This document shows, one piece after another, positions 9,617 to 18,342 of a stretch of DNA of 64,000 nt. The stretch is from the NCBI RefSeq assembly GCF_001650195.1, contig NZ_LXYR01000005.1, forward strand, positions 62,001-126,000, written 5' to 3'. A program made the position numbers and the translations under genes. Numbering within the stretch: the stretch's first letter is position 1; every line of letters begins with the position of its first letter. This stretch comes from Phormidesmis priestleyi BC1401 (GTDB taxonomy: Bacteria > Cyanobacteriota > Cyanobacteriia > Leptolyngbyales > Leptolyngbyaceae). The notes beneath the pieces are model-generated. The model had not been told where the DNA came from. It did no database searches and saw only the letters and a list, made by a program, of their open reading frames with translations.

Positions 9617-11104
9617 ATGACTGAGTTTCATCAGTTCAAAAAGCCGCACGATCAAAGCCATGAGCTGAGTCCGAATCCTCAAGAACCTACGATGGACACG
9701 ATCGCCCAATCATCGTCACAAATAGACTCTCCCAGTGAAGCAACTGTCGAGGTGAATACTGAAGGCACTGCATCTCAAATATACAAGGCTCCTTATGAAA
9801 CGATACAGCAGGGACCGATCACCTATTTCCGCTATTACTATGAGGACGCGGAACAGCCAACTTACCGCACATCAGGGGTTGCTGAACTGTTTCCTAAAAG
9901 AAATCTTTTGCCCCTTTATCTTGCAGGTAGTGGTGTCTTAGGAGCTACCCTGATTTCTGGCGCGGTTATTGCTGGTTTAGCCAACAATTCTAAATCTCAG
10001 CCTCCACAGAATGTCACTCAGCCCGAAGTCAAACAAACTCCTTCCTCAACAAAGACGCGACCACAAGTTGCTCCTCCCGAATTAATGCCGCAGTCTCGAT
10101 CGACTCCAGCAAAGCCTTCTCAAAAACCTAAAAAAGCATTCACCCAAAAGTCCTCTACGGCGACTCCGGCGCAATCTTCCTCAAAGCTACTTTTACAACA
10201 GGCACTCGCAGTTCCCGATTCTATACCCGTCTCTAATCTGCCGACTTTTTCGGTGCCGATCACGCGTTCAATCCCCAAACCTTTGCCCTTTCCCCCAGGG
10301 CAGTCTTCTCAGCCCACTTCTCCAACACAAGAATCTCTACCTGCAAATCTGCCACTCCAAAATTCTCCACCATCTTCAACACAGGCACTCGCAGTTCCCG
10401 ATTCTATACCCGTCTCTAATCTGCCGACTTTTTCGGTGCCGATCACGCGTTCAATCCCCAAACCTTTGCCCTTTCCCCCAGGGCAGTCTTCTCAGCCCAC
10501 TTCTCCAACGCAAGAATCTCTACCTGCAAATCTGCCACTCCAAAATTCTCCACCATCTTCAACTCGCGCTAATGGGTCGTCCACTCCTACCCCTCCGATC
10601 GTCCCGTCTGTTCCGAAAAGTGCCACTCCGTCCCAATCCACAGCCGATGCTCGTTGCGTGAGTCCCGTATCTGACGCTGCAACAGACTCGCGATCAACTC
10701 TATTTCAGGCATCCATGTTAGTTTCTGCACCCGAGAAAGTAGAAGTGGCTGCTGTAAATTCAAAAGCTCAAATTGAAAAAAGTATGTTGGTCAAAGCTGC
10801 TCAGACGATCGCGGCTCAAGACCCCTCTCTTTCAGATGCAGAGAAAGAACTACAAGCATTTCTAGAACTTCCTCAGAGCTTTCCTACAAGTGCTGGAATT
10901 GCAATTTTGCCGTTGCCTTGTCAAATTGCCCGAACAGCGGTCGCCAAGAAACAAGTGGGTGAGTTCACAGTGTTGAGATTGAGTCCTCAAGACTATCAAA
11001 AAAGCTGGGAAACGAGCAGCAAAAATCCCCAGGCAATGGTTCCAATTTACGGATTTGTGAATTACGTGCAGCACGCGATCGTGCTAGTGGTTCAACGGAT
11101 TTAG
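9617..11104 (+). CDS. Proline-rich single-span membrane protein, unknown function
   Basis: The frame is open from 9485, but the ATG at 9617 is preferred because AGGAG lies at 9602-9606, ten bases upstream; this gives 495 residues. It has a polar N-terminus with a Tyr-rich patch (ITYFRYYYEDAEQPTY), then one hydrophobic helix at about 97-122 (LLPLYLAGSGVLGATLISG). A long Pro/Ser/Thr/Gln-rich extracytoplasmic region follows, ending in a folded-looking ~100-residue C-terminal domain with SAGIAILPLPCQIARTAV and YGFVNYVQHAIVLVV. The linker holds an exact two-copy 61-residue repeat encoded by a 183-bp DNA duplication. No family recognised; architecture resembles envelope-spanning linkers such as TonB-like proteins, but that is only a shape similarity. 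Confidence 0.75.
   Translation: MTEFHQFKKPHDQSHELSPNPQEPTMDTIAQSSSQIDSPSEATVEVNTEGTASQIYKAPYETIQQGPITYFRYYYEDAEQPTYRTSGVAELFPKRNLLPLYLAGSGVLGATLISGAVIAGLANNSKSQPPQNVTQPEVKQTPSSTKTRPQVAPPELMPQSRSTPAKPSQKPKKAFTQKSSTATPAQSSSKLLLQQALAVPDSIPVSNLPTFSVPITRSIPKPLPFPPGQSSQPTSPTQESLPANLPLQNSPPSSTQALAVPDSIPVSNLPTFSVPITRSIPKPLPFPPGQSSQPTSPTQESLPANLPLQNSPPSSTRANGSSTPTPPIVPSVPKSATPSQSTADARCVSPVSDAATDSRSTLFQASMLVSAPEKVEVAAVNSKAQIEKSMLVKAAQTIAAQDPSLSDAEKELQAFLELPQSFPTSAGIAILPLPCQIARTAVAKKQVGEFTVLRLSPQDYQKSWETSSKNPQAMVPIYGFVNYVQHAIVLVVQRI
10198..10563 (+). repeat. 183-bp tandem duplication inside coding sequence
   Basis: Copy 1 is 10198-10380 and copy 2 is 10381-10563, directly abutting. By eye they differ at one base: A at 10327 versus G at 10510, a synonymous ACA/ACG threonine change. 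The unit is 61 codons, so the frame is kept. Near identity indicates a very recent duplication, or copy-number change maintained by recombination. Confidence 0.95.
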
Positions 11105-11119
11105 CGATTATCTTAAAAG

Positions 11120-11877
<758 letters not shown>

Positions 11878-12213
11878 CGAAACTCCTAATGACCGTCAAA
11901 CCAATAAGACTAAAGGCTTTTTGGTTTGACTGTTGCAAAGACAAGCATCTAAAAGCTTCCAGACAATTTCAATCTACAGGGAAAACCCGCAACCAGTTGA
12001 TTGCTTTAATCCTTAAAACAATTTATGCCGTCTTTAGTAGAAGCGGAGCGTATTAATCTCAGCCGTTTCTTCTAGTGCAGTACCGAAGATTTTATCCGCA
12101 TCTAGATGAAGTTCTCATCAGGACATCAGTGGTATTTTGGTGAATCGATAAAGTTGTCCTGGAACAGGAATACGTCTGCGTATTAGCTAGGTGTCCCCCT
12201 CTTAAGGAGTACG
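11878..12213. other. Intergenic stretch next to IS scar
   Basis: About 336 bases between the truncated transposase start and the M23 peptidase gene. It may include the outer end of the truncated element, but I cannot define an inverted repeat. Near its right end TTAAGGAG (about 12201-12208) provides the ribosome-binding site for the ATG at 12214. Nothing else supported. Confidence 0.4.
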
Positions 12214-13842
12214 ATGCTAGACCTCATTCCCTCTCTATTATCGCAACTTACGACTCAAACAGTTGCGCTTGAAACCATTCAGCCATCGGGGACTGAAATC
12301 GCTTCTCAGCAAACGATCGTGACTCCGGTTCCGATCGCGACGATCGCGCCGCCAGAATCAGCACCTTCAGCAACCGTGCCTCTCGCGTCAGCCCAACCGA
12401 TCGCTGCTGTTACACCCGCACCTACTGTTCAAACATTTAAGGTTACTGCTCCACCCACCATTCAACGTTCAGAAGCCGTTTCTCAAAGCGCTCTACCTCC
12501 TGCTATCCTGCGTTCACAGGCGCAAGCTCGAAATACTCCACCCCCTACGATCGTCAACGCTCAGCCCGCTGCCCAACAAAAGCCTTCAGAAGATGTTTTT
12601 GAAGTTGTTGTAAATCGAGAATCGCCAGCTTCAGCGTCAGAAGAGCCAGCGAGTCCAGATTCAGTCGCCGCGATCGCCAATTCTTTTCCCACTGAAGCGA
12701 CCCCGCCCACATCAGAGAAGCCGATTCAAGATCAACAGACAGCGACTATTACAACCGAACCCGTCACGAAACCAGTATCACGATCGCAGGCAAATCGCCC
12801 AAATCAGTCAAGCCAACTCACAGAACGACGACAAGTTCTAAACCAACGTCTCGCAGAAATTGTCGCCAAAGACAACGCTAAAAGAATCGCTCAACGAAAT
12901 GAAAGTCTGGTCACTCTCGCTTATGAATCTGTCAGCAAAGGACAGTTTGATCAAGCACGTAAACTATTGCGAGAGTCAACCCTTTCTGCAACGGCACGAG
13001 TAGATATTTTAAACACTATCAATGCTCTAGAAGTCAAGAGCCGTAAAGTAGGAGTCTCTCAGGCGACCGAACCTGTCAGAATCGCGCTCAATCAGCGTCA
13101 ACTCGCTCAACGTCAGCAAACCCTGCTGCGATCGGTGCCCACTCTGCCAGCCCTCCCCACCAACCCAACGGTGAGCCGCTCAAACTCGGTGCCGATCGCG
13201 ATTCAGCGTTTGCCTCAGCCTCTAATGAATCAAGTGTCGGCAACGAGTATGGCAAGCCGCGACTCGTCGGGGCTGCCAGGAGCCGATCAAAACTACAGCA
13301 CTACCAGTCCGACGGCTCCGGGGTTGCAGGCATATCAAGGCACCACGCCGATTCCTAACAATCTAACGGGCGAACAAGTCGTGTATCCGCTGCCCGTTCC
13401 TGCGCCTGTCACGTCTAAGTTTGGGTGGCGCGTGCATCCTATCAAGGGCGATCGACGATTTCATTCGGGCGTTGATCTCGGTGCCGCTCAAGGGACTCCT
13501 ATCTTAGCTACCCGCGAGGGACGCGTTGCGGTTGCCGATCTCATGGGCGGTTATGGGTTAGCCGTGGTTCTTCAACACGCTCAGGGCAAACAAGATACTC
13601 TCTATGCCCATATGTCAGAGATGTTTGTGCGCCCTGGTGAAGAGGTCAAGCCAGGAACCATTATTGGTCGCGTTGGCAGCACAGGGCTATCAACCGGACC
13701 GCATTTGCATTACGAAACGAGACAGCAAAAGGGGTCTGGTTGGGTGGTGACTGATCCGAGTATTCAGTTAGAGGTGGCTCGAACGCAGCTTGTGCAAGCA
13801 CAGAAGGTCAGTGCGCGAGGGGTTGGGCAACAAAAGGGATAA
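12214..13842 (+). CDS. M23 family metallopeptidase with long linker (peptidoglycan hydrolase)
   Basis: 542 residues. The C-terminal ~130 residues are a LytM/peptidase_M23 domain: SKFGWRVHPIKGDRRFHSGVDLG with zinc ligands H417 and D421, and HLHYE with H497-L-H499. It would cut peptide cross-links in peptidoglycan. The first ~190 residues are Pro/Ala/Thr/Ser-rich and disordered-looking, and are followed by a charged segment (~200-290) rich in Arg/Gln with coiled-coil character. A normal signal peptide is not obvious at this start (MLDLIPSLLSQLTTQTV), so export may use a non-classical N-terminus. The start is supported by AAGGAG seven bases upstream. Confidence 0.9.
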   Translation: MLDLIPSLLSQLTTQTVALETIQPSGTEIASQQTIVTPVPIATIAPPESAPSATVPLASAQPIAAVTPAPTVQTFKVTAPPTIQRSEAVSQSALPPAILRSQAQARNTPPPTIVNAQPAAQQKPSEDVFEVVVNRESPASASEEPASPDSVAAIANSFPTEATPPTSEKPIQDQQTATITTEPVTKPVSRSQANRPNQSSQLTERRQVLNQRLAEIVAKDNAKRIAQRNESLVTLAYESVSKGQFDQARKLLRESTLSATARVDILNTINALEVKSRKVGVSQATEPVRIALNQRQLAQRQQTLLRSVPTLPALPTNPTVSRSNSVPIAIQRLPQPLMNQVSATSMASRDSSGLPGADQNYSTTSPTAPGLQAYQGTTPIPNNLTGEQVVYPLPVPAPVTSKFGWRVHPIKGDRRFHSGVDLGAAQGTPILATREGRVAVADLMGGYGLAVVLQHAQGKQDTLYAHMSEMFVRPGEEVKPGTIIGRVGSTGLSTGPHLHYETRQQKGSGWVVTDPSIQLEVARTQLVQAQKVSARGVGQQKG

Positions 13843-13923
13843 AGGAGGTTTTGGTTCCGAGGCTGTTGCGTTCAGGGTTAATTTGGTATCACTAGGATAG
13901 GTGTCATTCTCTCGGTTGCGCTT

Positions 13924-15285
13924 ATGCTCTCTTTAATCGAAACGCTCAAACTTCGTCGCCAAAAGCTTGCTAACCTGATCGAGGTTCCGATCGTTCTCTG
14001 GTCTGGAGGTCGTTCTTCGCGCAACTTTGCGGCAAATGTTTTTCCGTTTCGGGCAAGTAGTCACTTTCTCTATTTTGCAGGGTTGTCGATCGAGAATGCT
14101 GCGATTCGATTAGAGTCGGGAGGGTTAACGCTGTTTGTGGATGAGTCAAGTCCGGCGAGTGCGCTTTGGCATGGGGCTTCACCATCGCGAGACGAGATCG
14201 CGGCTGAAATCGGTGCCGATGCTGCCTATCCGTTATCGGCTCTTGCCGATCGGGTCGCCGATGCTGCAACCGTTGCCGTTCAAGACAGCCAAACTCGACT
14301 AAAACAAGCTGAGTTGCTCGATCGCGCCCTCTCTTCTACCCATCCGCAAGGCATCGATTTAGAGTTGACCAAGGCGATCGTCACGTTGCGCCTAATTCAT
14401 GACGAAGCGGCTCTCGAAGAAATTCGGAAAGCCGTTGCGGTCACGGTCAACGCTCATCAAGCTGGGATGTCAGCGACTTTAGATGCCACCGTTGAGGCAG
14501 ACATTCGGGCAGCAATGGAGCGAGTGATCATGGCAAATGACATGACCTGTGCCTATGGAAGCATCGTCACTGTTCATGGTGAAGTGTTGCATAACGATCG
14601 CTATCATCATCCGGTGCGTCCAGCCGATCTGCTGTTGGCGGATGTTGGGGCTGAAACGTCAACAGGCTGGGCATCTGATGTGACTCGCACTTGGGCAACT
14701 TCGGGCAAGTTCTCGCCGACGCAGCGCGACTTATATAATGTCGTTCTCGCGGCTCACGATGCCTGCATTGCTGCCATTCGTCCCGGTGTAGAGTATCGAG
14801 ACATTCACTTATTGGCAGGTCATACGATCGCCGAGGGACTCGTCGATTTGGGCATTCTGCGCGGTCAACCTGCCGATCTCGTTGACATGGATGCTCACGC
14901 ACTCTTCTTCCCTCACGGAGTCGGGCATATTTTGGGCTTAGATGTTCACGATATGGAAGATTTGGGCGACTTGGCAGGCTATGAATCGGGCAGAACTCGC
15001 AGTCAGCGATTTGGATTAGGCTATCTGCGGCTCGATCGTCCTTTGCGATCTGGTATGGTGGTGACGATCGAGCCTGGTTTCTATCAAGTTCCCGCGATTC
15101 TGCAAGATTCAGAGCGACGCGAAGCCTATCGCGATGTCGTCAATTGGGATCGGTTAGCAGAGTTTAGCGACGTGCGCGGCATTCGGATTGAAGATGATGT
15201 GCTGGTGACAGAAACCGGATCGGAAGTTTTGACGGCAGCATTACCGACGAGTGTGGAGGCGATCGAGCAATTCGTCCATTCGTAG
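13924..15285 (+). CDS. M24 family aminopeptidase P / Xaa-Pro peptidase
   Basis: 453 residues, normal for long aminopeptidase P proteins, with an N-terminal creatinase-like domain (~1-175) and a C-terminal pita-bread M24 domain. The five dimetal ligands are all visible: D240 (LLADVGA), D252 (ASDVTRTW), H331 (FFPHGVGH), E383 (TIEPGFY) and E423 (RIEDDVLV). It is therefore predicted to be active in removing N-terminal residues preceding proline. The stop codon TAG (15283-15285) lies inside the left arm of the palindromic repeat that follows. Confidence 0.93.
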   Translation: MLSLIETLKLRRQKLANLIEVPIVLWSGGRSSRNFAANVFPFRASSHFLYFAGLSIENAAIRLESGGLTLFVDESSPASALWHGASPSRDEIAAEIGADAAYPLSALADRVADAATVAVQDSQTRLKQAELLDRALSSTHPQGIDLELTKAIVTLRLIHDEAALEEIRKAVAVTVNAHQAGMSATLDATVEADIRAAMERVIMANDMTCAYGSIVTVHGEVLHNDRYHHPVRPADLLLADVGAETSTGWASDVTRTWATSGKFSPTQRDLYNVVLAAHDACIAAIRPGVEYRDIHLLAGHTIAEGLVDLGILRGQPADLVDMDAHALFFPHGVGHILGLDVHDMEDLGDLAGYESGRTRSQRFGLGYLRLDRPLRSGMVVTIEPGFYQVPAILQDSERREAYRDVVNWDRLAEFSDVRGIRIEDDVLVTETGSEVLTAALPTSVEAIEQFVHS

Positions 15286-15403
15286 AGACGTTTCGGTGGA
15301 ACGTCTCGATATGATTATGCAATCACGAACGATCGGTCGTTGCAATCACGAACGATCGGTCATGGCAAAATCATCGGGAGACGTTTCACCGAAACGTCTC
15401 TAC
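15282..15403. repeat. Paired GAGACGTTTC palindromes flanking a 23-bp tandem duplication
   Basis: Two ~26-bp arms (15282-15307 and 15378-15403) are inverted copies of each other with one mismatch. Each arm is itself a near-perfect hairpin: GAGACGTTTC-acc-GAAACGTCTC in the right arm. Such GTAGAGACGTTnC palindromes are common dispersed repeats in cyanobacterial genomes. Between them a 23-bp unit beginning TGCAATCACGAACGATCGGT occurs twice head to tail (15318-15340 and 15341-15362). The element begins within the stop codon of the M24 peptidase gene and may act as its terminator. Confidence 0.85.
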
Positions 15404-15521
15404 AGGCGTTGGTGAATTCATTCTCGATCGTATTCAGAAATCAAATGGGTAAACCCCAACCTCTTGCCCCTGATCGCGCCAAACGGTAAGCTCAAACCAC
15501 GACAAAAAAGGTTAAGCCAGC

Positions 15522-16364
15522 ATGACAACGGGTGAAAACTGGGTAGAAGTGGGTTCTCTGGGTTGGTTTTATCGAGAAGCCGAACCGATCGGGCGAGACG
15601 ATCGTTCACCTGTTTTGCTCCTGCACGGGTTGGTCTCCCAAAGCTATAGCTGGCGGAATGTCATTCCAGCATTGGCAGAACAAGGATTTCGGACGATCGC
15701 ACCCGATTGGATTGGCTGCGGCTATTCAGACAAACCCGATCGCCGCGACTTTGCCTATACGCCAGAAGTTTTACTCAACGCTCTCGAAGAATTCATCAAC
15801 ACGATAGGACTGAAAAAGTTCTCTCTCGTCGCTCAGGGTTTTTTGGGTTCTATCGGCATTCAATATGCGTTGCGTCATCCTCAACAGGTCGATCGGCTGG
15901 CGATTCTCAATGCGCCAATCAGCCAAACCGTCCAACTTCCCTGGAAGCTCAAGCAAATGAGTATTCCGTTAGTCGGGGATATGCTGACCCAAAATCCGCT
16001 GCTGGTCGATCGCATTCTTGAAGGGGCAGGCGGCTATCGCATCAAAGATCAGGATATGGATATCTATCGTCGCCCCTGGATTAAGAGTTCTGATGCAGGA
16101 CGGGCATTGATGGCAACCCTGCAAAATTTGCAGCTTTCGCAAGTGACGGCAGAGATTGAGACCGGGCTAGATCAGTGGGATCAACCCCTGCTGATGGCAT
16201 GGGGAATTCGGGACCCGTGGCTGTCGAGCGAGCCTGTGCACACGCTCGTTCGATCGCACAAAACCGCCGAGTTTGTCGCCCTCGAAGAAGTCGGACACTA
16301 TCCTCAAGAAGATTGGCACGAAAAAGTCAGCGAAGCATTAGTGACCTTTTTGAGACGCAGATGA
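15522..16364 (+). CDS. Alpha/beta-fold hydrolase-like protein lacking the usual nucleophile
   Basis: 280-residue alpha/beta hydrolase fold protein. The oxyanion-hole loop LLLHGLVSQSYSWRNV (~32-48), PDWIGCGYSDKPD (61-73), the late acid region WGIRDPWLS and the His loop EEVGHYPQED are all present. The nucleophile elbow, normally GxSxG or VVQDWGG, reads SLVAQGFLG (101-109), with Gly106 where Ser or Asp should be. It may be catalytically dead, use another residue, or act as a cofactor-free enzyme. The family is otherwise close to haloalkane dehalogenase/epoxide hydrolase-like proteins. ATG is preceded by AAGG at about 15508-15513. Confidence 0.88.
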   Translation: MTTGENWVEVGSLGWFYREAEPIGRDDRSPVLLLHGLVSQSYSWRNVIPALAEQGFRTIAPDWIGCGYSDKPDRRDFAYTPEVLLNALEEFINTIGLKKFSLVAQGFLGSIGIQYALRHPQQVDRLAILNAPISQTVQLPWKLKQMSIPLVGDMLTQNPLLVDRILEGAGGYRIKDQDMDIYRRPWIKSSDAGRALMATLQNLQLSQVTAEIETGLDQWDQPLLMAWGIRDPWLSSEPVHTLVRSHKTAEFVALEEVGHYPQEDWHEKVSEALVTFLRRR

Positions 16365-16396
16365 GTCCTATTTCACGTCAAGTAGACTGAGGAAGA

Positions 16397-16540
16397 GGCG
16401 TTGCTGAATCGATCTATGAAGCACAGATACCCTCACCCTAGCCCTCTCCCTAATGGAGAGGGGACAAGAGTTCTGGCTCCCTTCTCCCCAGGGAGAAGAG
16501 CTGGGAATGAGTGCATTTCGTATCGGCATTCAGCAACGCC
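16397..16540. mobile_element. 144-bp MITE-like element with 13-bp terminal inverted repeats
   Basis: GGCGTTGCTGAAT at 16397-16409 is perfectly repeated inverted as ATTCAGCAACGCC at 16528-16540. The sub-terminal bases are also imperfectly complementary, so the whole element could fold. The core is the CCCTCACCCTAGCCCTCTCC dispersed repeat (16430-16515), which occurs twice more in this window. No transposase is encoded, as expected for a non-autonomous element. No clear target-site duplication was found. It lies between the alpha/beta hydrolase and the LysM/M23 gene. Confidence 0.75.
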
Positions 16541-16566
16541 GGGAGACGTACGTCGCGATCAAATAA

Positions 16567-17451
16567 ATGCAGAAATTCAACCCACTTATAGCCGCGATGA
16601 AGTCACGATACTGGTTTGCAATTTGGCTACTTTTGAGCGGATTGGTTGCTGCCTCCACCAGCGCTGCACCGATCGGGGTTTGTCCCGCTCCTGCCCTGTC
16701 TCGCCTGGTTCGTCACAAAGTCATCTCTGGCGAAACCCTGGAGGGAATTGCCCGTCAATACAATCTCATTCCCGCTACGCTGATGGGCATGAATCCAGTG
16801 TTGCGAACGGGTAAAGCGCCGATCGGAGCCGAGATTCTCGTGCCACCTTACAACGGCATCCGCGTCGAAGTCGCCGCAGGGCAAAATTGGCGATCGGTGG
16901 CGGCTCAATACAAAGTGCGCCCCGATGTGTTGTTTGAGGTCAACGGCTGCCAAGCTGCGCCCAAAGTGGTGTTCGTTCCGGGTGTCAATTGGTCACCTGT
17001 TGAGGGTCAGCCTCCTGCCCCTGCTAATTCGATCGGGTTGTCTGGCTACCCATTGTCTGCAAATGCCAGTCTGCTTCTCGGCTATGGCTGGTATTTTCCG
17101 ACAGGACGCGATCAGCCCGTATTTCATACTGGAATGGATCTAGCGGCAGAGATCGGCACCCCTGTCTTGGCGGTCGGAGACGGCACGATCGCCTTTGCAG
17201 GTCAGCAGGGTGCCCGTGGAAATTTGGTGGTGATTAATCATCAGCAGGGCTATCAAACACGCTATGCACAGCTAGCCAGCATCAACGTTAGAGCTGGACA
17301 AACGGTAAAACGAGGAGCGACGATCGGCACTGTCGGCAAAACAGGAACCCCTAGTTCTAGCGCCCCACACTTGCATTTTGAAGTCCGATCGAACTCTAAA
17401 CTGGGTTGGGTTGCAGACGATCCCAGCCCCATTTTGAAGCGAAATCGATAG
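16567..17451 (+). CDS. LysM and M23 domain peptidoglycan hydrolase
   Basis: 294 residues from this ATG; an internal ATG at 16597 (MKSRYWFAIWLLLSGLVAA) gives a cleaner signal peptide and may be the real start. After the signal, one clear LysM domain (HKVISGETLEGIARQYN through ILVPPYNG) is followed by a second weaker LysM-like stretch (VAAGQNWRSVAAQYKVRP). The M23 peptidase domain has zinc ligands H187 and D191 (HTGMD) and H268/H270 (HLHFE). It would bind and cleave peptidoglycan in the periplasm. It is the second M23 peptidase within 5 kb but has different architecture from the first. Confidence 0.92.
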   Translation: MQKFNPLIAAMKSRYWFAIWLLLSGLVAASTSAAPIGVCPAPALSRLVRHKVISGETLEGIARQYNLIPATLMGMNPVLRTGKAPIGAEILVPPYNGIRVEVAAGQNWRSVAAQYKVRPDVLFEVNGCQAAPKVVFVPGVNWSPVEGQPPAPANSIGLSGYPLSANASLLLGYGWYFPTGRDQPVFHTGMDLAAEIGTPVLAVGDGTIAFAGQQGARGNLVVINHQQGYQTRYAQLASINVRAGQTVKRGATIGTVGKTGTPSSSAPHLHFEVRSNSKLGWVADDPSPILKRNR

Positions 17452-17622
17452 GATGAGTGTATCTCTGTCTAGCGATAGAGGAAAATAGCTTCTTAAGGTA
17501 GATAAGACAGTGGACGCTCAACCTTTAAGATTTTTTGAGATAGAGATCAGCCTCCAAAAGAGTGACTTGACTTTTTCTAAAGTGTTTAAGCTTCCAATCA
17601 GCAAGTTATTAGAGGATAGGTT

Positions 17623-18342
17623 ATGAGTAAGCTGCGTATCTCGATTATTGAAGATCATGACCTTACCCGGATTGGCTTGAGATCGGCGCTCCAACACAAA
17701 GAAGACTTTGAAGTCGTTGGGGAAGCCAGAGATGCGAAAACTGGGCTAGCGCTTTTAAGGTCGATTCGATCAGATGTAGCGATTGTCGATGTGGGGTTGC
17801 CCGACATGACAGGAATCGAACTAACTCAACAGTTCAAACGCCTGCAAGGAGCGGGAGAAGCAACTGGCACCAAGATTTTGATCATGACCATGCAAGATAA
17901 TGAAGACACCGTTTTAGCAGCGTTTGCGGCGGGTGCTGATTCTTATTGCATGAAAGATGCCACGATCGACCAACTGGCTGAAGCCCTCAAAGTCACGGCT
18001 GAAGGAAACTCTTGGATCGATCCGGCGATCGCTCGAATCGTGCTGCAACAGTCTCAAAAAGCTTACGCAAATGCAGGCACGATTGTGGCTCCCAACACGA
18101 TTACGATTAAAGGGTTGTCGGCTGAAGATGGCGAGTTCATTCCCGCTTATCCATTAACGGGCAGAGAATTAGAAGTCTTAGCGTTAATTGTAAATGGATG
18201 CAGTAATGCTGAGATTGCGAAACAGCTTTACATCACAGTCGGAACGGTCAAAACTCACGTTCGCAACATCTTAAACAAGCTGGGAGCCGACGATCGCACT
18301 CAGGTTGCAGTGCGCGCTTTGCGAACGGGATTGATTCAATAA
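17623..18342 (+). CDS. NarL/FixJ-type response regulator
   Basis: 239 residues. The receiver domain has the acidic pocket E10-D11, phospho-acceptor D56 (VAIVDVGLP), the switch Thr in LIMTMQ and the conserved Lys in YCMKD. The C-terminal LuxR-type helix-turn-helix (about 175-235) reads LTGRELEVLALIVNGCSNAEIAKQL, then TVGTVKTHVRNIL. All phosphorylation residues are intact. No histidine kinase is adjacent, so it is an orphan, as is common in cyanobacteria. ATG follows AGAGGATAGG. The last 7 bases overlap tail to tail with the acyltransferase gene. Confidence 0.93.
   Translation: MSKLRISIIEDHDLTRIGLRSALQHKEDFEVVGEARDAKTGLALLRSIRSDVAIVDVGLPDMTGIELTQQFKRLQGAGEATGTKILIMTMQDNEDTVLAAFAAGADSYCMKDATIDQLAEALKVTAEGNSWIDPAIARIVLQQSQKAYANAGTIVAPNTITIKGLSAEDGEFIPAYPLTGRELEVLALIVNGCSNAEIAKQLYITVGTVKTHVRNILNKLGADDRTQVAVRALRTGLIQ

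Noticed and set aside
15318-15362. Two direct 23-bp repeats considered as a mini CRISPR
   Set aside because: The units abut without spacers and no cas gene is in the window.
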